A DNA stretch of 64,000 bases from Kitasatospora phosalacinea (GCF_000716545.1 NZ_JNWZ01000026.1:15277-79276), one strand, 5' to 3'; counted from the stretch's first letter, positions 1 through 7,253 are shown. Notes: generated by a model from the letters alone, not told the origin. Made by a program: numbers and translations.

Positions 1-129
1 CGCTTCGGCGGCGACTCCCGGGTCGACCGGGCCCGGCTCGACGAGCTCGCCGACCGGGCCGACCGGCAGGCCCGGCTGCTGGAGGAGCTCCGGCTGCGGG
101 CCGCCGGGGTGCTGACCGACCGGCCGTGA
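1..129 (+). CDS. C-terminal end of an unidentified protein (partial)
   Basis: An open frame runs from the window edge to a TGA at 127-129 and gives the last 42 residues of a protein. The tail is rich in Arg, Leu, Glu and Asp with a heptad-like pattern (DELADRADRQARLLEEL), so it probably forms an amphipathic or coiled-coil helix. Nothing identifies the family. The next gene lies on the other strand and converges on it, so this is the last gene of its unit. Confidence 0.6.
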   Translation, partial: RFGGDSRVDRARLDELADRADRQARLLEELRLRAAGVLTDRP

Positions 130-196
130 CCACGGCGGTGCCGGCGCCGCTGCACGGGGAGGCCGGGGCGCGGTCAGACTGGAGGTGTCGGGCGGG

Positions 197-1021
197 TCAG
201 CGGAGTCTGGCGACGGCGGCGTAGCAGGAGGCCTGTTCGTCGGTGATGGCGGGGGTGCCCGGGTCGGGGCGCCAGCGGGGGGTGGAGACGATGCCGGGGT
301 CCAGGAGGTGCCAGCCGTGGAAGAGGGCGGCGAGCTCGGCGTGGGTGCGGGCCTGGGCTTCGGTGCCGGAGCTGCGGTAGACGTGGACGAGGCGGGCGGT
401 AGCCTCGGGTTCGAAGTCGGGGGTGAAGTGGCTTATGGCGAGGTAGCTGCCGGGGGCGAGGCGGGCGGTGAAGGCGGCGACGATGTCGGCGGCGCCGTGG
501 CCGGGGCGGTCGGCGATGAAGTGCAGCAGCGCGTTCATGCTGAGCGCGACGGGGCGGTCGAGGTCGAGCGTCTCGGCGGCGGCGTCCAGGATGGTGCCGG
601 GGTCGCGGACGTCGCCCTGGACGTAGGCGGTGCGGCCCTCGGGGGTGCTGTCGAGCAGGGCCTCGGCGTGGGTGAGGACGATGGGGTCGTTGTCGGCGTA
701 GACGGCCCGCACGGCGGGGTTGACCTGCTGCGCGATCTCGTGGAGGTTCGGCGAGGTGGGGATGCCGGTGCCGACGTCGAGGAACTGGTCGATGCCGAGC
801 GCGGCGATCGCGCGGGTGGAGCGGTGCATGAAGCCGCGGTTGGCGTGCGCGGCGATCCGGGCGTTCGGGAAGGCGTCCAGGGCGCGGCCGGCGGCTTCGC
901 GGTCGGCGGGGAAGTTGGTCACGCCGCCGAGGTAGTAGTCGTACATGCGGGCCGAGTGGGCCCGGTGGATGTCGAGGTTGATCCCGTGCTGCGCTGCCTG
1001 CTGGGCGGTGCCGTCGGGCAT
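197..1021 (-). CDS. SAM-dependent methyltransferase, DUF574 family
   Basis: The 274-residue protein matches the actinobacterial S-adenosylmethionine methyltransferase family known as DUF574 or Methyltransf_19. Visible family marks are the N-terminal ARMYDYYLGG segment, the glycine-rich SAM loop QFLDVGTGIPT, an acidic YADNDP ribose-binding segment and the SMNALLHFI stretch. The length is normal for the family. The substrate is unknown; these genes are numerous in streptomycetes and some sit in natural product clusters, but no cluster is visible here. The ATG at 1021 follows a purine-rich GGGGGGA. The gene converges with the partial gene to its left. Confidence 0.85.
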   Translation of the reverse strand: MPDGTAQQAAQHGINLDIHRAHSARMYDYYLGGVTNFPADREAAGRALDAFPNARIAAHANRGFMHRSTRAIAALGIDQFLDVGTGIPTSPNLHEIAQQVNPAVRAVYADNDPIVLTHAEALLDSTPEGRTAYVQGDVRDPGTILDAAAETLDLDRPVALSMNALLHFIADRPGHGAADIVAAFTARLAPGSYLAISHFTPDFEPEATARLVHVYRSSGTEAQARTHAELAALFHGWHLLDPGIVSTPRWRPDPGTPAITDEQASCYAAVARLR

Positions 1022-1229
1022 CGCGTCCCCCCTGGTCGCTGAGTCCTTCGTCGGCCGTGTCGGGCCGGGGGTGGCGCGGGCGGTGGCGCACCCCTGGCGC
1101 GGAACTCATCAGATCATGCCCTGCGGAGGCGGCGGGCAACCGGTTCGGCGGCGTGCGCCGGAGCCCGCGCGCCCGGCCGGCGCGGGCCGTCCGGAGCTGT
1201 TCGGACGTGCCGTCAACTGTCTTCTGGGT

Positions 1230-1253
1230 AACGCTTCTTGATCGAAGAGCGTT
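1230..1253. promoter_or_regulatory. Imperfect inverted repeat in the promoter region of the sigma-like gene
   Basis: AACGCTTCTT and GAAGAGCGTT form a nearly symmetric pair around GATC. The stretch 1022-1409 between the methyltransferase and the sigma-like gene has no convincing gene, but it holds this repeat and an A+T-rich patch near 1293-1303 (AATATAAATAC) that stands out in the G+C-rich background. Both fit a regulated promoter for the rightward operon; which factor binds is unknown. Confidence 0.35.
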
Positions 1254-1409
1254 CGTGGGATTCCGTTTTCATCGGAGGGGCTCGAATGCGCTCCAATATA
1301 AATACGAGGGGACGTCAGTCCTCCTCGACGGAGCATCGGCATGCGGTTCGGGGGCGCGGGCCGGGATCGGTCGGCGCGGGAGGCGTGCTCCCGCCGGAAG
1401 GGACGTACG

Positions 1410-1958
1410 GTGGACCCGGATCTCGGGTTGGTGGTGGGGCAGCGGCGTGACCAGCTGACCTTCGACGCGTTCTGCGAGACGCACCAGCGGGCTTGGCTCG
1501 CGGCGGCGCGGGCGCGGCGGTTGTCCGAGGAACAGTCGCGTGCGGTGGTCGGCGCCCTGCGCCACTGGCTGCGCGGCGAGTGGCAGATGCTGTTGCGGGA
1601 GCCGGTGCCGGCGGCCGAGGCGTGGAAGGTGCTGAAGGTCGAGATCGCGGCGGCGGTGGCGGCGGCCGAGGCGAACGGGGGCGCGGGCGAGCCGCAGGAG
1701 CAGTGGCGCCTGGCGATCCGGGCGGCCGCGCACCGCATGCGGCTGACGATGAGGATCGCGGAGGACGCGAGCGGGATCTACGCCGCGATCCTGGCACTGC
1801 CCGAACGCCAGCAGGACGTCGTCGTCCTGCACTACGCGCTGGACCTGCCGGAGGAGACGGTGGCGGACTACCTGGGGTCGACGATGGCGACGGTGCGTTC
1901 CAACGCCCGCCACGCCAGGAACCGGCTCCGGGAGAAACTGGGACGGGAGGGCGCATGA
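1410..1958 (+). CDS. Sigma-70 family (ECF-like) protein
   Basis: The best supported part is the C-terminal sigma region 4: LPERQQDVVVLHYALDLPEE followed by a helix-turn-helix and SNARHARNRLREKL, as in ECF sigma factors. The N-terminal half is a weakly conserved helical region 2-like domain. I chose GTG 1410 because GGAAGGGA lies 8 bases upstream; an ATG at 1341 in the same frame would add 23 Arg-rich residues with no clear ribosome site. The stop overlaps the next start (ATGA), so the two genes are translationally coupled. No anti-sigma factor of known type is adjacent. Confidence 0.75.
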   Translation: MDPDLGLVVGQRRDQLTFDAFCETHQRAWLAAARARRLSEEQSRAVVGALRHWLRGEWQMLLREPVPAAEAWKVLKVEIAAAVAAAEANGGAGEPQEQWRLAIRAAAHRMRLTMRIAEDASGIYAAILALPERQQDVVVLHYALDLPEETVADYLGSTMATVRSNARHARNRLREKLGREGA

Positions 1959-2587
1959 CCGGGACGTTCGCCGCGGTGTGGTCGGTGGGGGCGCCGGCGA
2001 AGGTGGTGCTGGAGCGCAACCGGGAGGCGGCGCCCGCGCCGCTGCGGCTGGCGCACCGCCAGGCCCGCCACGAACTGGCGCTGCTGTGCTCGCTGATCCT
2101 GGCGAACCCGGCGTCCGCCACGACGCTGGCCAAGCTGGTGGACAGCGACGTGGAGCGGCCCGAGGGGGCGCTGGTGCTGGGGGTGCTGCTGAACCTGGCC
2201 GACTACGAGGAGGGCGCGCGCTTCTGGTGGGAGTTCGCGGCCGGCGGCGGCAGCCACCTCGCGGCGTCGTGCCTGTGGTTCTGGCACCAGTCGCGGGGCG
2301 AGCCGCGGGACGCGCAGTTCTGGCGGTTCCAGGCGGAGGGGCTGGCCCGCCAGCCGCAGCCGCAGTGGCGGATGCCGTCGTCCGACCGGCCCCTGGTGCC
2401 GCGCAGCGTGCGCGCCGACATACTCGCCCGCTGCCGGCAGGGGCTGGCGCCCCGGCTGCCCGCCCGGATGGCGGCGGTGCTCAAGTCCCTGCCGGCGGAC
2501 GACGACCGCGGCGACTGGCCGGAGGTCCCGCACTGGAGCCCGGACGTCGTGTGCCACCTGAAGGCCGCCGCGGCCGAAGGGCGCTGA
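1955..2587 (+). CDS. Hypothetical protein coupled to the sigma-like gene
   Basis: This 210-residue protein begins at an ATG that overlaps the stop of the sigma-like gene. It has a central helical part rich in Ala and Leu (HELALLCSLILANPAS), an aromatic-rich stretch (ARFWWEFAAGG, CLWFWHQSRGEPRDAQFWRF) that resembles TPR-like streptomycete proteins, and an Arg-rich C-terminal half. There is no signal peptide and no membrane segment. The coupling suggests that it works with or controls the sigma factor, but no known anti-sigma motif is visible. Function unknown. Confidence 0.7.
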   Translation: MTGTFAAVWSVGAPAKVVLERNREAAPAPLRLAHRQARHELALLCSLILANPASATTLAKLVDSDVERPEGALVLGVLLNLADYEEGARFWWEFAAGGGSHLAASCLWFWHQSRGEPRDAQFWRFQAEGLARQPQPQWRMPSSDRPLVPRSVRADILARCRQGLAPRLPARMAAVLKSLPADDDRGDWPEVPHWSPDVVCHLKAAAAEGR

Positions 2588-2973
2588 ACCCGGGCCGCCG
2601 AACGCGCGGCCGCCGCCGGGAGATCCGGTGCGGTCGGTACCGGGTGCCCGGGTGCGCGGTACCGGATGCGGGTGCTGCCGGAGGTCGAACCGGCCCGTCG
2701 ACCGGCCGTCCAGAGGATTCGAGGAAGCCGTGGGGGCGGGCCGCCTCCGGCGCTGCCGCGATCTTGAACCGGAAGCAGGCGCCGTCCGGATCGAGGATCG
2801 CATCCGGGGGCGCGTCGTTCCCACCCCCACCCCCGCCCCCGCTCCCACTCCCGGCCCCGGAACGCCGTGCGCGAGCTGCTTCCGGGGGGTCCAGAGCCTG
2901 CCCCGGAGCCCGCGGGCGGGAGCCCGTGCCGCGGCGGTCGGGCGGGGCTGGCGGGGGGTTCGTTTACAGGGGC
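2588..2973. other. Intergenic stretch without a gene
   Basis: No credible gene lies here. The stretch holds short GC-rich repeats (GGTACCGGGTGCCCGGG and a related GGTACCGGATGCGGG near 2637-2673) and a C-rich tract at about 2820-2862. It ends at the regulated promoter of the LPMO gene. Confidence 0.5.
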
Positions 2974-2997
2974 TTGACAGGTCGTTACTTTGGGGCT

Positions 2998-3011
2998 TGG
3001 GAGCGCTCCCA
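2998..3011. promoter_or_regulatory. CebR operator (perfect 14-bp palindrome)
   Basis: TGGGAGCGCTCCCA is the exact consensus bound by the cellobiose/cellotriose-responsive LacI repressor CebR in Streptomyces. A TTGACA at 2974-2979 lies just upstream and may be a -35 element, which would place the palindrome over the -10 region or start point and fit simple repression. The cebR gene itself is not in this window, so the operator implies a trans-acting repressor elsewhere. Confidence 0.9.
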
Positions 3012-3105
3012 GAAATCCCTCCGCTCATGGCATGAGCATGGCTTTTCCCCAGTCAGACGGCCTGCCCGGCCGGGACGTTCGGGCGGGTCCCTTCCACCGA
3101 GGTGG

Positions 3106-3116
3106 TGAAAGTTTCA
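3106..3116. promoter_or_regulatory. Xylan-regulon type inverted repeat over the LPMO start codon
   Basis: TGAAAGTTTCA is a perfect inverted repeat sharing the GAAA-N-TTTC core of the operators found before the xylan genes in this window (CGAAA-N-TTTCG). It lies between the AGGTGG ribosome site and the ATG, whose A it includes. It matches 9 of 11 positions of the perfect copies. Binding by the same regulator is an inference. Confidence 0.5.
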
Positions 3117-4306
3117 TGTCTCGACGCAAGACCTCGACGATCGCCGCGGCCCTCGCGACCGCGGCCGTGACGATCTGCGCGCTGCTGCTGGGGCTGTCCC
3201 CGGCGCACGCGCACGGTGTGGCGATGGTGCCGGGTTCGCGCACGTACCTGTGCTACCAGGACGCGATCACCGGGAACGGCGCGCTGACGCCGACCAACCC
3301 GGCCTGCAAGGCGGCCGTCGCGCAGAGCGGGACGACGCCGCTCTACAACTGGTTCGCGGTGCTGGACTCCAACGCGGGCGGGCGCGGCCAGGGCTACGTT
3401 CCGGACGGGACGCTGTGCAGTGCCGGCAACAAGTCCCCGTACGACTTCTCGGCCTACAACGCGGCCCGGAACGACTGGCCCAAGACGCACCTGACCTCCG
3501 GGGCCGGCATCGAGGTCGACTACTCCAACTGGGCCGCGCACCCGGGGGAGTTCCGGATCTACCTGACCAAGCAGGGGTGGTCCCCGACCACCCCGCTGGC
3601 CTGGGCCGACCTGAGCCTGCTCACCACCGTCGCCAACCCGGCGCAGGTGGGCAGCCCCGGGGCGGACGGCGGCCACTACTACTGGAACCTGACGCTCCCG
3701 TCGGGGCGCAGCGGGGACGCCGTGATGTTCATCCAGTGGGTGCGTTCGGACAGCCAGGAGAACTTCTTCTCCTGCTCGGACGTGGTCTTCGACGGTGGCA
3801 AGGGCGAGGTGACCGGCATCCACCTGCCGGCCTCCTCGTCCTCTCCGAGCCCGGGCTCCAGCCCGAGCCCCAGCCCCAGCCCCAGCCAGAGCGCGAGCCC
3901 GAGCCCGAGCGCGTCGCCGTCCGCGAGCCCGTCCGCGAGCCCGAGCCCGTCGTCCTCGCCCTCGCCGTCGCCCTCGTCCAGCGGTACGACGATGCCGGGC
4001 AGCGGCTGCATGGCGACGTACAGCGTGGTTGGCTCCTGGAGCGGCGGGTTCCAGGCGTCGGTCGAGGTGATGAACCACAACTCGACGCCGATCAACTCCT
4101 GGACGCTGAGCTGGCGGACGGGCTCCGGCACCACGATCGCCAGTGTGTGGAGCGGGGTGCTGACCGCCTCCGGCAGTGACGTGACGGTGAAGAACGCGGC
4201 CTACAACGGCACCATCGGCGCGAACTCCAGCACCACGTTCGGCTTCGTCGCCAACTCCACCGGCAACAACTTCCCGACCGGCTCCATCTCCTGCACCGCC
4301 GCGTGA
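3116..4306 (+). CDS. Secreted AA10 lytic polysaccharide monooxygenase with C-terminal CBM2
   Basis: The 396-residue precursor has a signal peptide that ends at AHA, leaving His33 as the mature first residue. That histidine, together with His142 in NWAAHPG, forms the copper-binding histidine brace of LPMOs. The core (HGVAMVPGSRTYLC, YNWFAVLDSNAGGRGQGY, WVRSDSQENFFSCSDVVF) closely resembles the cellulose C1-oxidising enzyme CelS2 of S. coelicolor. A Ser/Pro linker (about residues 240-290) leads to a CBM2 cellulose-binding domain with its terminal cysteine pair. The enzyme cuts crystalline cellulose oxidatively outside the cell. A perfect CebR box and a xylan-type box precede it, and a CBM2-Cip1 gene follows about 100 bp downstream. 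Confidence 0.93.
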   Translation: MSRRKTSTIAAALATAAVTICALLLGLSPAHAHGVAMVPGSRTYLCYQDAITGNGALTPTNPACKAAVAQSGTTPLYNWFAVLDSNAGGRGQGYVPDGTLCSAGNKSPYDFSAYNAARNDWPKTHLTSGAGIEVDYSNWAAHPGEFRIYLTKQGWSPTTPLAWADLSLLTTVANPAQVGSPGADGGHYYWNLTLPSGRSGDAVMFIQWVRSDSQENFFSCSDVVFDGGKGEVTGIHLPASSSSPSPGSSPSPSPSPSQSASPSPSASPSASPSASPSPSSSPSPSPSSSGTTMPGSGCMATYSVVGSWSGGFQASVEVMNHNSTPINSWTLSWRTGSGTTIASVWSGVLTASGSDVTVKNAAYNGTIGANSSTTFGFVANSTGNNFPTGSISCTAA

Positions 4307-4314
4307 CCCCCGCG

Positions 4315-4361
4315 CCCCGGGTCCGGGCCCGTCGCGAACCGCGGCGGGCCCGGACCCGGGG
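4315..4361 (+). terminator. GC-rich stem-loop after the LPMO gene
   Basis: Perfect 17-bp arms at 4315-4331 and 4345-4361 (CCCCGGGTCCGGGCCCG and its complement) enclose a 13-base loop. There is no T-run, as is usual in this group. Since the next gene lies only 46 bp on, the loop may act as a partial terminator or a 3'-end stabiliser rather than a full stop. Confidence 0.75.
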
Positions 4362-4406
4362 CCCGCACGACCCACAGACGGAACCGACGACGCAAGGAGG
4401 TTCGAC

Positions 4407-5678
4407 ATGGTGCGCAACGGAGCGAGAACGTACGGAGCGAGAACGTACGGGAGTCGGCGCGGGCGGGGGGCGCTGCTCGCCGTGCTCGCGGTGGTGCTCG
4501 GACTGCTGGCCGGGTTCGGCCACGGGACGGCACCGGCCTGGGGTGCGGGCGGTGCGGCCTGCCAGGTCTCCTGGACGGGCAACGAGTGGACCGGTGGCTT
4601 CACCGCGCAGGTGGTGGTCACCAACTCGGGTGCGGCGGTGAACAGTTGGAAGCTGAGCTGGACGTTCGCGGCCGGTCAGCAGCTGACCTCGGGCTGGAAC
4701 GCGCAGCTGAGCCAGAGCGGCACCGCCGTCACGGCGAGCAGCCTGAGCTACAACGGCGCGGTGACGAGCGGGGGTTCGGTGTCCTTCGGGCTCCAGGGCA
4801 CCTGGTCGGGCAGCAACCCGGCTCCCACCGACTTCGCCTTCAACGGGGCTTCCTGCCAAGGGGGTTCGGGCACCTCCTCGCCGACACCCTCCCCGACCCC
4901 GTCCCCCACGCCGTCCTCGTCCCCGTCTTCATCCCCGTCTTCATCCCCGTCCTCGTCCCCGACGTCGTCCCCGTCCCCCACGCCCACCGCCGGCTGCTCC
5001 GGGACCGTGGTCTGCTCGGGCTTCGAGGACCAGAGCGGCAGCACCCTGACCGGTGACTGGACGCTCGCCGCCCCCGACTGCGCGGGCGCCGGTGCGGTGA
5101 CCGTCGACACCTCGGTCGTCCACGGCGGCAGCCGCGCGCTGCGGGTCGACGGCCGGGCCGGTTACTGCAACCACGTGTTCGCGGCGACCACCAAGGACGT
5201 CTCCGCCGTCGGGCCCGTGGTGTACGCCAGGTACTGGGTGCGCCACACCACCGCGCTGCCCGCCGACCACATCGCCATGGTGACCATGGCGGACTCCCGC
5301 GACGGCGGCAAGCACCTGCGCCTGGGCGGCCAGAACGGCGCGCTGCAGTGGAACCGGGAGTCCGACGACGCCACGCTGCCCGCGCAGAGCCCGGTCGGCG
5401 TCGCGCAGAGCGTGCCGCTGCCGGTGAACCAGTGGGTCTGCGTCCGCTTCGCCGTCGACACCACCAAGCAGTCCATGGACACCTGGCTGAACGACCAGCA
5501 GGTCCCCGGCCTGCACGACGACGGCGTCCCCACCGCCGACATCGACCAGCAGTGGCTCAGCCGCACCACCGCCCCGCGCCCGGTCACCCTGTACCTCGGC
5601 TGGGAGGCGTACGGCAACGGCGCCGACACCCTCTGGTACGACGACGTGGCCCTGGGTTCCGCGCCGATCGCCTGCTGA
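4407..5678 (+). CDS. Secreted CBM2 protein with Cip1-like beta-jelly-roll domain
   Basis: The 423-residue precursor has an Arg-rich signal peptide, a CBM2 domain at about residues 50-150 (CQVSWTGNEWTGGFTAQVVV to FNGASCQG), a Ser/Pro/Thr linker, and a C-terminal domain of about 215 residues. That last domain (LRLGGQNGALQWNRESDDA, TLWYDDVALG) resembles Cip1, the cellulose-induced jelly-roll protein of Trichoderma that also occurs in streptomycetes and is structurally close to polysaccharide lyases. The activity is unsettled. AAGGAGG precedes the ATG. Codons 5-14 carry a perfect 15-bp tandem duplication (4419-4448) that repeats GARTY. The gene probably shares the CebR-controlled transcript of the LPMO. 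Confidence 0.8.
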   Translation: MVRNGARTYGARTYGSRRGRGALLAVLAVVLGLLAGFGHGTAPAWGAGGAACQVSWTGNEWTGGFTAQVVVTNSGAAVNSWKLSWTFAAGQQLTSGWNAQLSQSGTAVTASSLSYNGAVTSGGSVSFGLQGTWSGSNPAPTDFAFNGASCQGGSGTSSPTPSPTPSPTPSSSPSSSPSSSPSSSPTSSPSPTPTAGCSGTVVCSGFEDQSGSTLTGDWTLAAPDCAGAGAVTVDTSVVHGGSRALRVDGRAGYCNHVFAATTKDVSAVGPVVYARYWVRHTTALPADHIAMVTMADSRDGGKHLRLGGQNGALQWNRESDDATLPAQSPVGVAQSVPLPVNQWVCVRFAVDTTKQSMDTWLNDQQVPGLHDDGVPTADIDQQWLSRTTAPRPVTLYLGWEAYGNGADTLWYDDVALGSAPIAC

Positions 5679-5740
5679 GCCGTCGATCGTCGGTCGTCGG
5701 TCACTGACCGGCACTCGGCGCAGACGAGTGGACGCACCGC

Positions 5741-5789
5741 GGTCGCGGACCGCCGCCGACCGGACGACCGGCGGCGGCGGTCCGCGACC
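5741..5789 (+). terminator. Stem-loop terminator after the CBM2-Cip1 gene
   Basis: Perfect 18-bp arms at 5741-5758 and 5772-5789 (GGTCGCGGACCGCCGCCG and complement) with a 13-base loop, in the gap between convergent genes. It can serve both the rightward cellulolytic pair and the leftward gene ending at 5854. Confidence 0.8.
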
Positions 5790-5853
5790 GGCCGGGCCGG
5801 GCCGGCCCGGCCACCGGACACTCCCGGCCCACCGTCCGGACCTGATCGGAGGT

Positions 5854-6132
5854 CTAGACCGGCAGGCGGACGAAACCCTCGGTCCAGTGGTCCTCGTCCA
5901 GCTCGAACTCGCCGATCTGGAAGCAGTCCGGCTCACCGGCGAAACCCGGCAGGAGGCGCGCGCGGCGGATCCGTTCCTCGGCCGCGGCCTCGGAGGAGTA
6001 GACGCCGAGCAGCTTGACGTCGTCGCCGTCCTGTTCGTCGACGAACACGACCCCGTCCTCGAGGTGGACCGTTCCGCCGTCGGGGCCGGCTTCGTTCTGG
6101 TGGCCGACGTGCCAGAGGGGGTAGACCTTCAC
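5854..6132 (-). CDS. Small DUF7336-type protein
   Basis: A 92-residue acidic soluble protein with the pattern YPLWHV near the N terminus, KLLGVYSSEAAAEERIRRA and FELDEDHWTEGFV near the C terminus. This is the layout of the small DUF7336-type proteins found widely beside unrelated genes, in which a short beta strand, a Ser-Glu-rich helix and a DHWTEGF motif are conserved. The role is unknown. The ATG lies 26 bases downstream of an odd tRNA gene read in the same direction, so the two may share a transcript. Confidence 0.8.
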   Translation of the reverse strand: MKVYPLWHVGHQNEAGPDGGTVHLEDGVVFVDEQDGDDVKLLGVYSSEAAAEERIRRARLLPGFAGEPDCFQIGEFELDEDHWTEGFVRLPV

Positions 6133-6157
6133 GCCCGCAGGCTACCCCGGGCCCTGC

Positions 6158-6241
6158 GGAGAGTGCGCGGATCGAACGCGCGCGGGCTTTCACCCGACCA
6201 CGGCTTGGCAAGCCGCTGCCTTGCCACTCGACCGACTCTCC
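6158..6241 (-). tRNA. Class II, serine-type tRNA body carrying glycine anticodon GCC
   Basis: The 84-base gene folds into a full cloverleaf: a perfect 7-bp acceptor (GGAGAGT/ACTCTCC), a 3-bp D stem with a GAGTGG loop, a 5-bp anticodon stem with loop TTGCCAA (anticodon GCC, glycine codons GGC/GGU), an 18-base variable arm with its own CGGG/CCCG stem, and a perfect 5-bp T arm with loop TTCGATC. The long variable arm and the G at the discriminator position are serine-tRNA features; glycine tRNAs are class I with a short variable loop. Position 8 is C instead of the nearly universal U, and CCA is not encoded. Seryl-tRNA synthetase ignores the anticodon, so charging with serine is the expected outcome if it is expressed. 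It could also be a decaying gene. Confidence 0.65.
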
Positions 6242-6251
6242 AGGTGCTGCG

Positions 6252-6339
6252 CTGCCGGACGAGGATCCGAACCCCGAACTTCCTGATCCGGAGTCAGGCG
6301 TGCTGCCGGTTGCACCCCCCTCGCTGCGGGAGGGCGGCA
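6252..6339 (-). pseudogene. Interrupted glutamine-type tRNA body with anticodon CCG
   Basis: Ten bases upstream of the serine-type tRNA on the same strand is a second tRNA-like gene. It has a D arm with perfect GTGC/GCAC stem, an anticodon arm with perfect CCTGA/TCAGG stem and loop CTCCGGA (anticodon CCG, arginine codon CGG), and a T arm with loop TTCGGAT, where the conserved A58 is G. The acceptor pairs completely (TGCCGGG with TCCGGCA, the last a G-U) only if about 15 bases at roughly 6320-6334, themselves able to form a CCCTC/GAGGG hairpin, are left out. The U1-A72 pair, G73 and D arm resemble glutamine tRNA. Most likely a degenerate gene. Confidence 0.45.
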
Positions 6340-6613
6340 AGCGCGAAGGCCGCCCGGACGGGGAACCCTCCCACGGGCGGCCGGGTGCTGTGGGGCCCGG
6401 CTACCGCGAGGGGAGCCCCCGGCGCTGCCGGCAACTCGAAGAACGCTGGTACGACCGGCTGTTGCTCATCCCGCGTTCCTCCCTGCCGGGCGGTGGTGTC
6501 GGGCCGATGCCCGTACTCCGCGCCGGGGGCGCGACCGTGGGCGACGGGTTCTCCCGGTCGGCCCCGTCCGCGGGAGGCGGCTGCGCCGGCGTGCCGAGGG
6601 GGCGGAACCGGCC
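6340..6613. other. Intergenic stretch between the tRNA genes and the TetR gene
   Basis: No gene with normal codon structure is visible on either strand. The stretch probably holds the promoter of the leftward tRNA genes and the 3' region of the leftward TetR gene. No clear terminator or promoter was recognised. Confidence 0.4.
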
Positions 6614-7231
6614 TCAGGACGGCCGGGTAGCGGGCCGGAGGCCGTCCATCAGCAGGTTCAGCAGGCGGTCGGCCTGGGCTTCCTGCGCGGGGCGGGGGGC
6701 CACCGTGAAGATGCCGATGAGGGCGGCGGCGACGTCTTCGGCCGTGACGTCGGCGCGCAGGTCGCCCGCCGTGCGGCCCGCGTCGAGGATCGTGGAGATG
6801 GCGGTCAGCAGTTCGGTCCGGGTCTGCGCGTGGGCGATCCGGCCCGAGTCGACCATCGCCCGCAGCGTGTCGAGCATGCCGTTCTTGGTCGCCGTCCATT
6901 CCCCGAACAGGTCCATCCAGCGCCGCAGCGCCGCCGCCGGGGGCAGTCGGCCGAGCAGTTCGCGGGCGCCGCTCGTCAGCCGCACGACCTGGTCCTCGTA
7001 GACCGCGTCGACCAGGGACTCGCGGGTCGGGAAGTGCCGGTAGAGCGTGGCGATGCCGACCCCGGCCTCGCGGGCGATCGCGCGCATCGAGGGCTCGTCG
7101 TCGGCCGACATGAACACGCGGGTCGCCACCGTGAGCAGCTGGTCGCGGTTGCGCGCGGCGTCCGCCCGCGGCGTGCGGGTCTCCGACCCGCCGGAAACGG
7201 AGCGCGCTCCGGTTGTGTTACGGTCGTCCAT
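6614..7231 (-). CDS. TetR family transcriptional regulator
   Basis: A 205-residue repressor with an N-terminal TetR helix-turn-helix (LTVATRVFMSADDEPSMRAI, then AREAGVGIATLYRHFPTRE) and a C-terminal helical ligand domain. The ATG at 7231 lies at the edge of an AAACGGA-N6-TCCGTTT inverted repeat. It is transcribed away from an NADPH-dependent oxidoreductase gene 64 bp off, the common arrangement for a repressor that controls itself and the neighbouring enzyme. The ligand is unknown, probably an electrophile or quinone-like compound given the neighbour. Confidence 0.9.
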   Translation of the reverse strand: MDDRNTTGARSVSGGSETRTPRADAARNRDQLLTVATRVFMSADDEPSMRAIAREAGVGIATLYRHFPTRESLVDAVYEDQVVRLTSGARELLGRLPPAAALRRWMDLFGEWTATKNGMLDTLRAMVDSGRIAHAQTRTELLTAISTILDAGRTAGDLRADVTAEDVAAALIGIFTVAPRPAQEAQADRLLNLLMDGLRPATRPS

Positions 7232-7233
7232 GT

Positions 7234-7253
7234 AAACGGAGCGTAGTCCGTTT
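7234..7253. promoter_or_regulatory. Probable TetR operator in the divergent promoter
   Basis: AAACGGA at 7234-7240 and TCCGTTT at 7247-7253 form a perfect 7-bp inverted repeat with a 6-bp centre. The site sits between the TetR gene and the oxidoreductase gene, two bases from the TetR start codon, and is the natural candidate for autoregulation and for control of the divergent enzyme. Confidence 0.65.

Noticed and set aside
2820..2862. C-rich tract as a G-quadruplex or i-motif regulator of the LPMO gene
   Set aside because: Such tracts are common by chance at this G+C content, and it lies well upstream of the promoter; no support beyond composition.
3829..3990. Repetitive AGCCCGAGC/TCCCCGTC DNA as a mobile or regulatory repeat
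   Set aside because: It encodes the Ser/Pro linker of the LPMO; a similar stretch near 4875-4985 encodes the linker of the CBM2-Cip1 protein.
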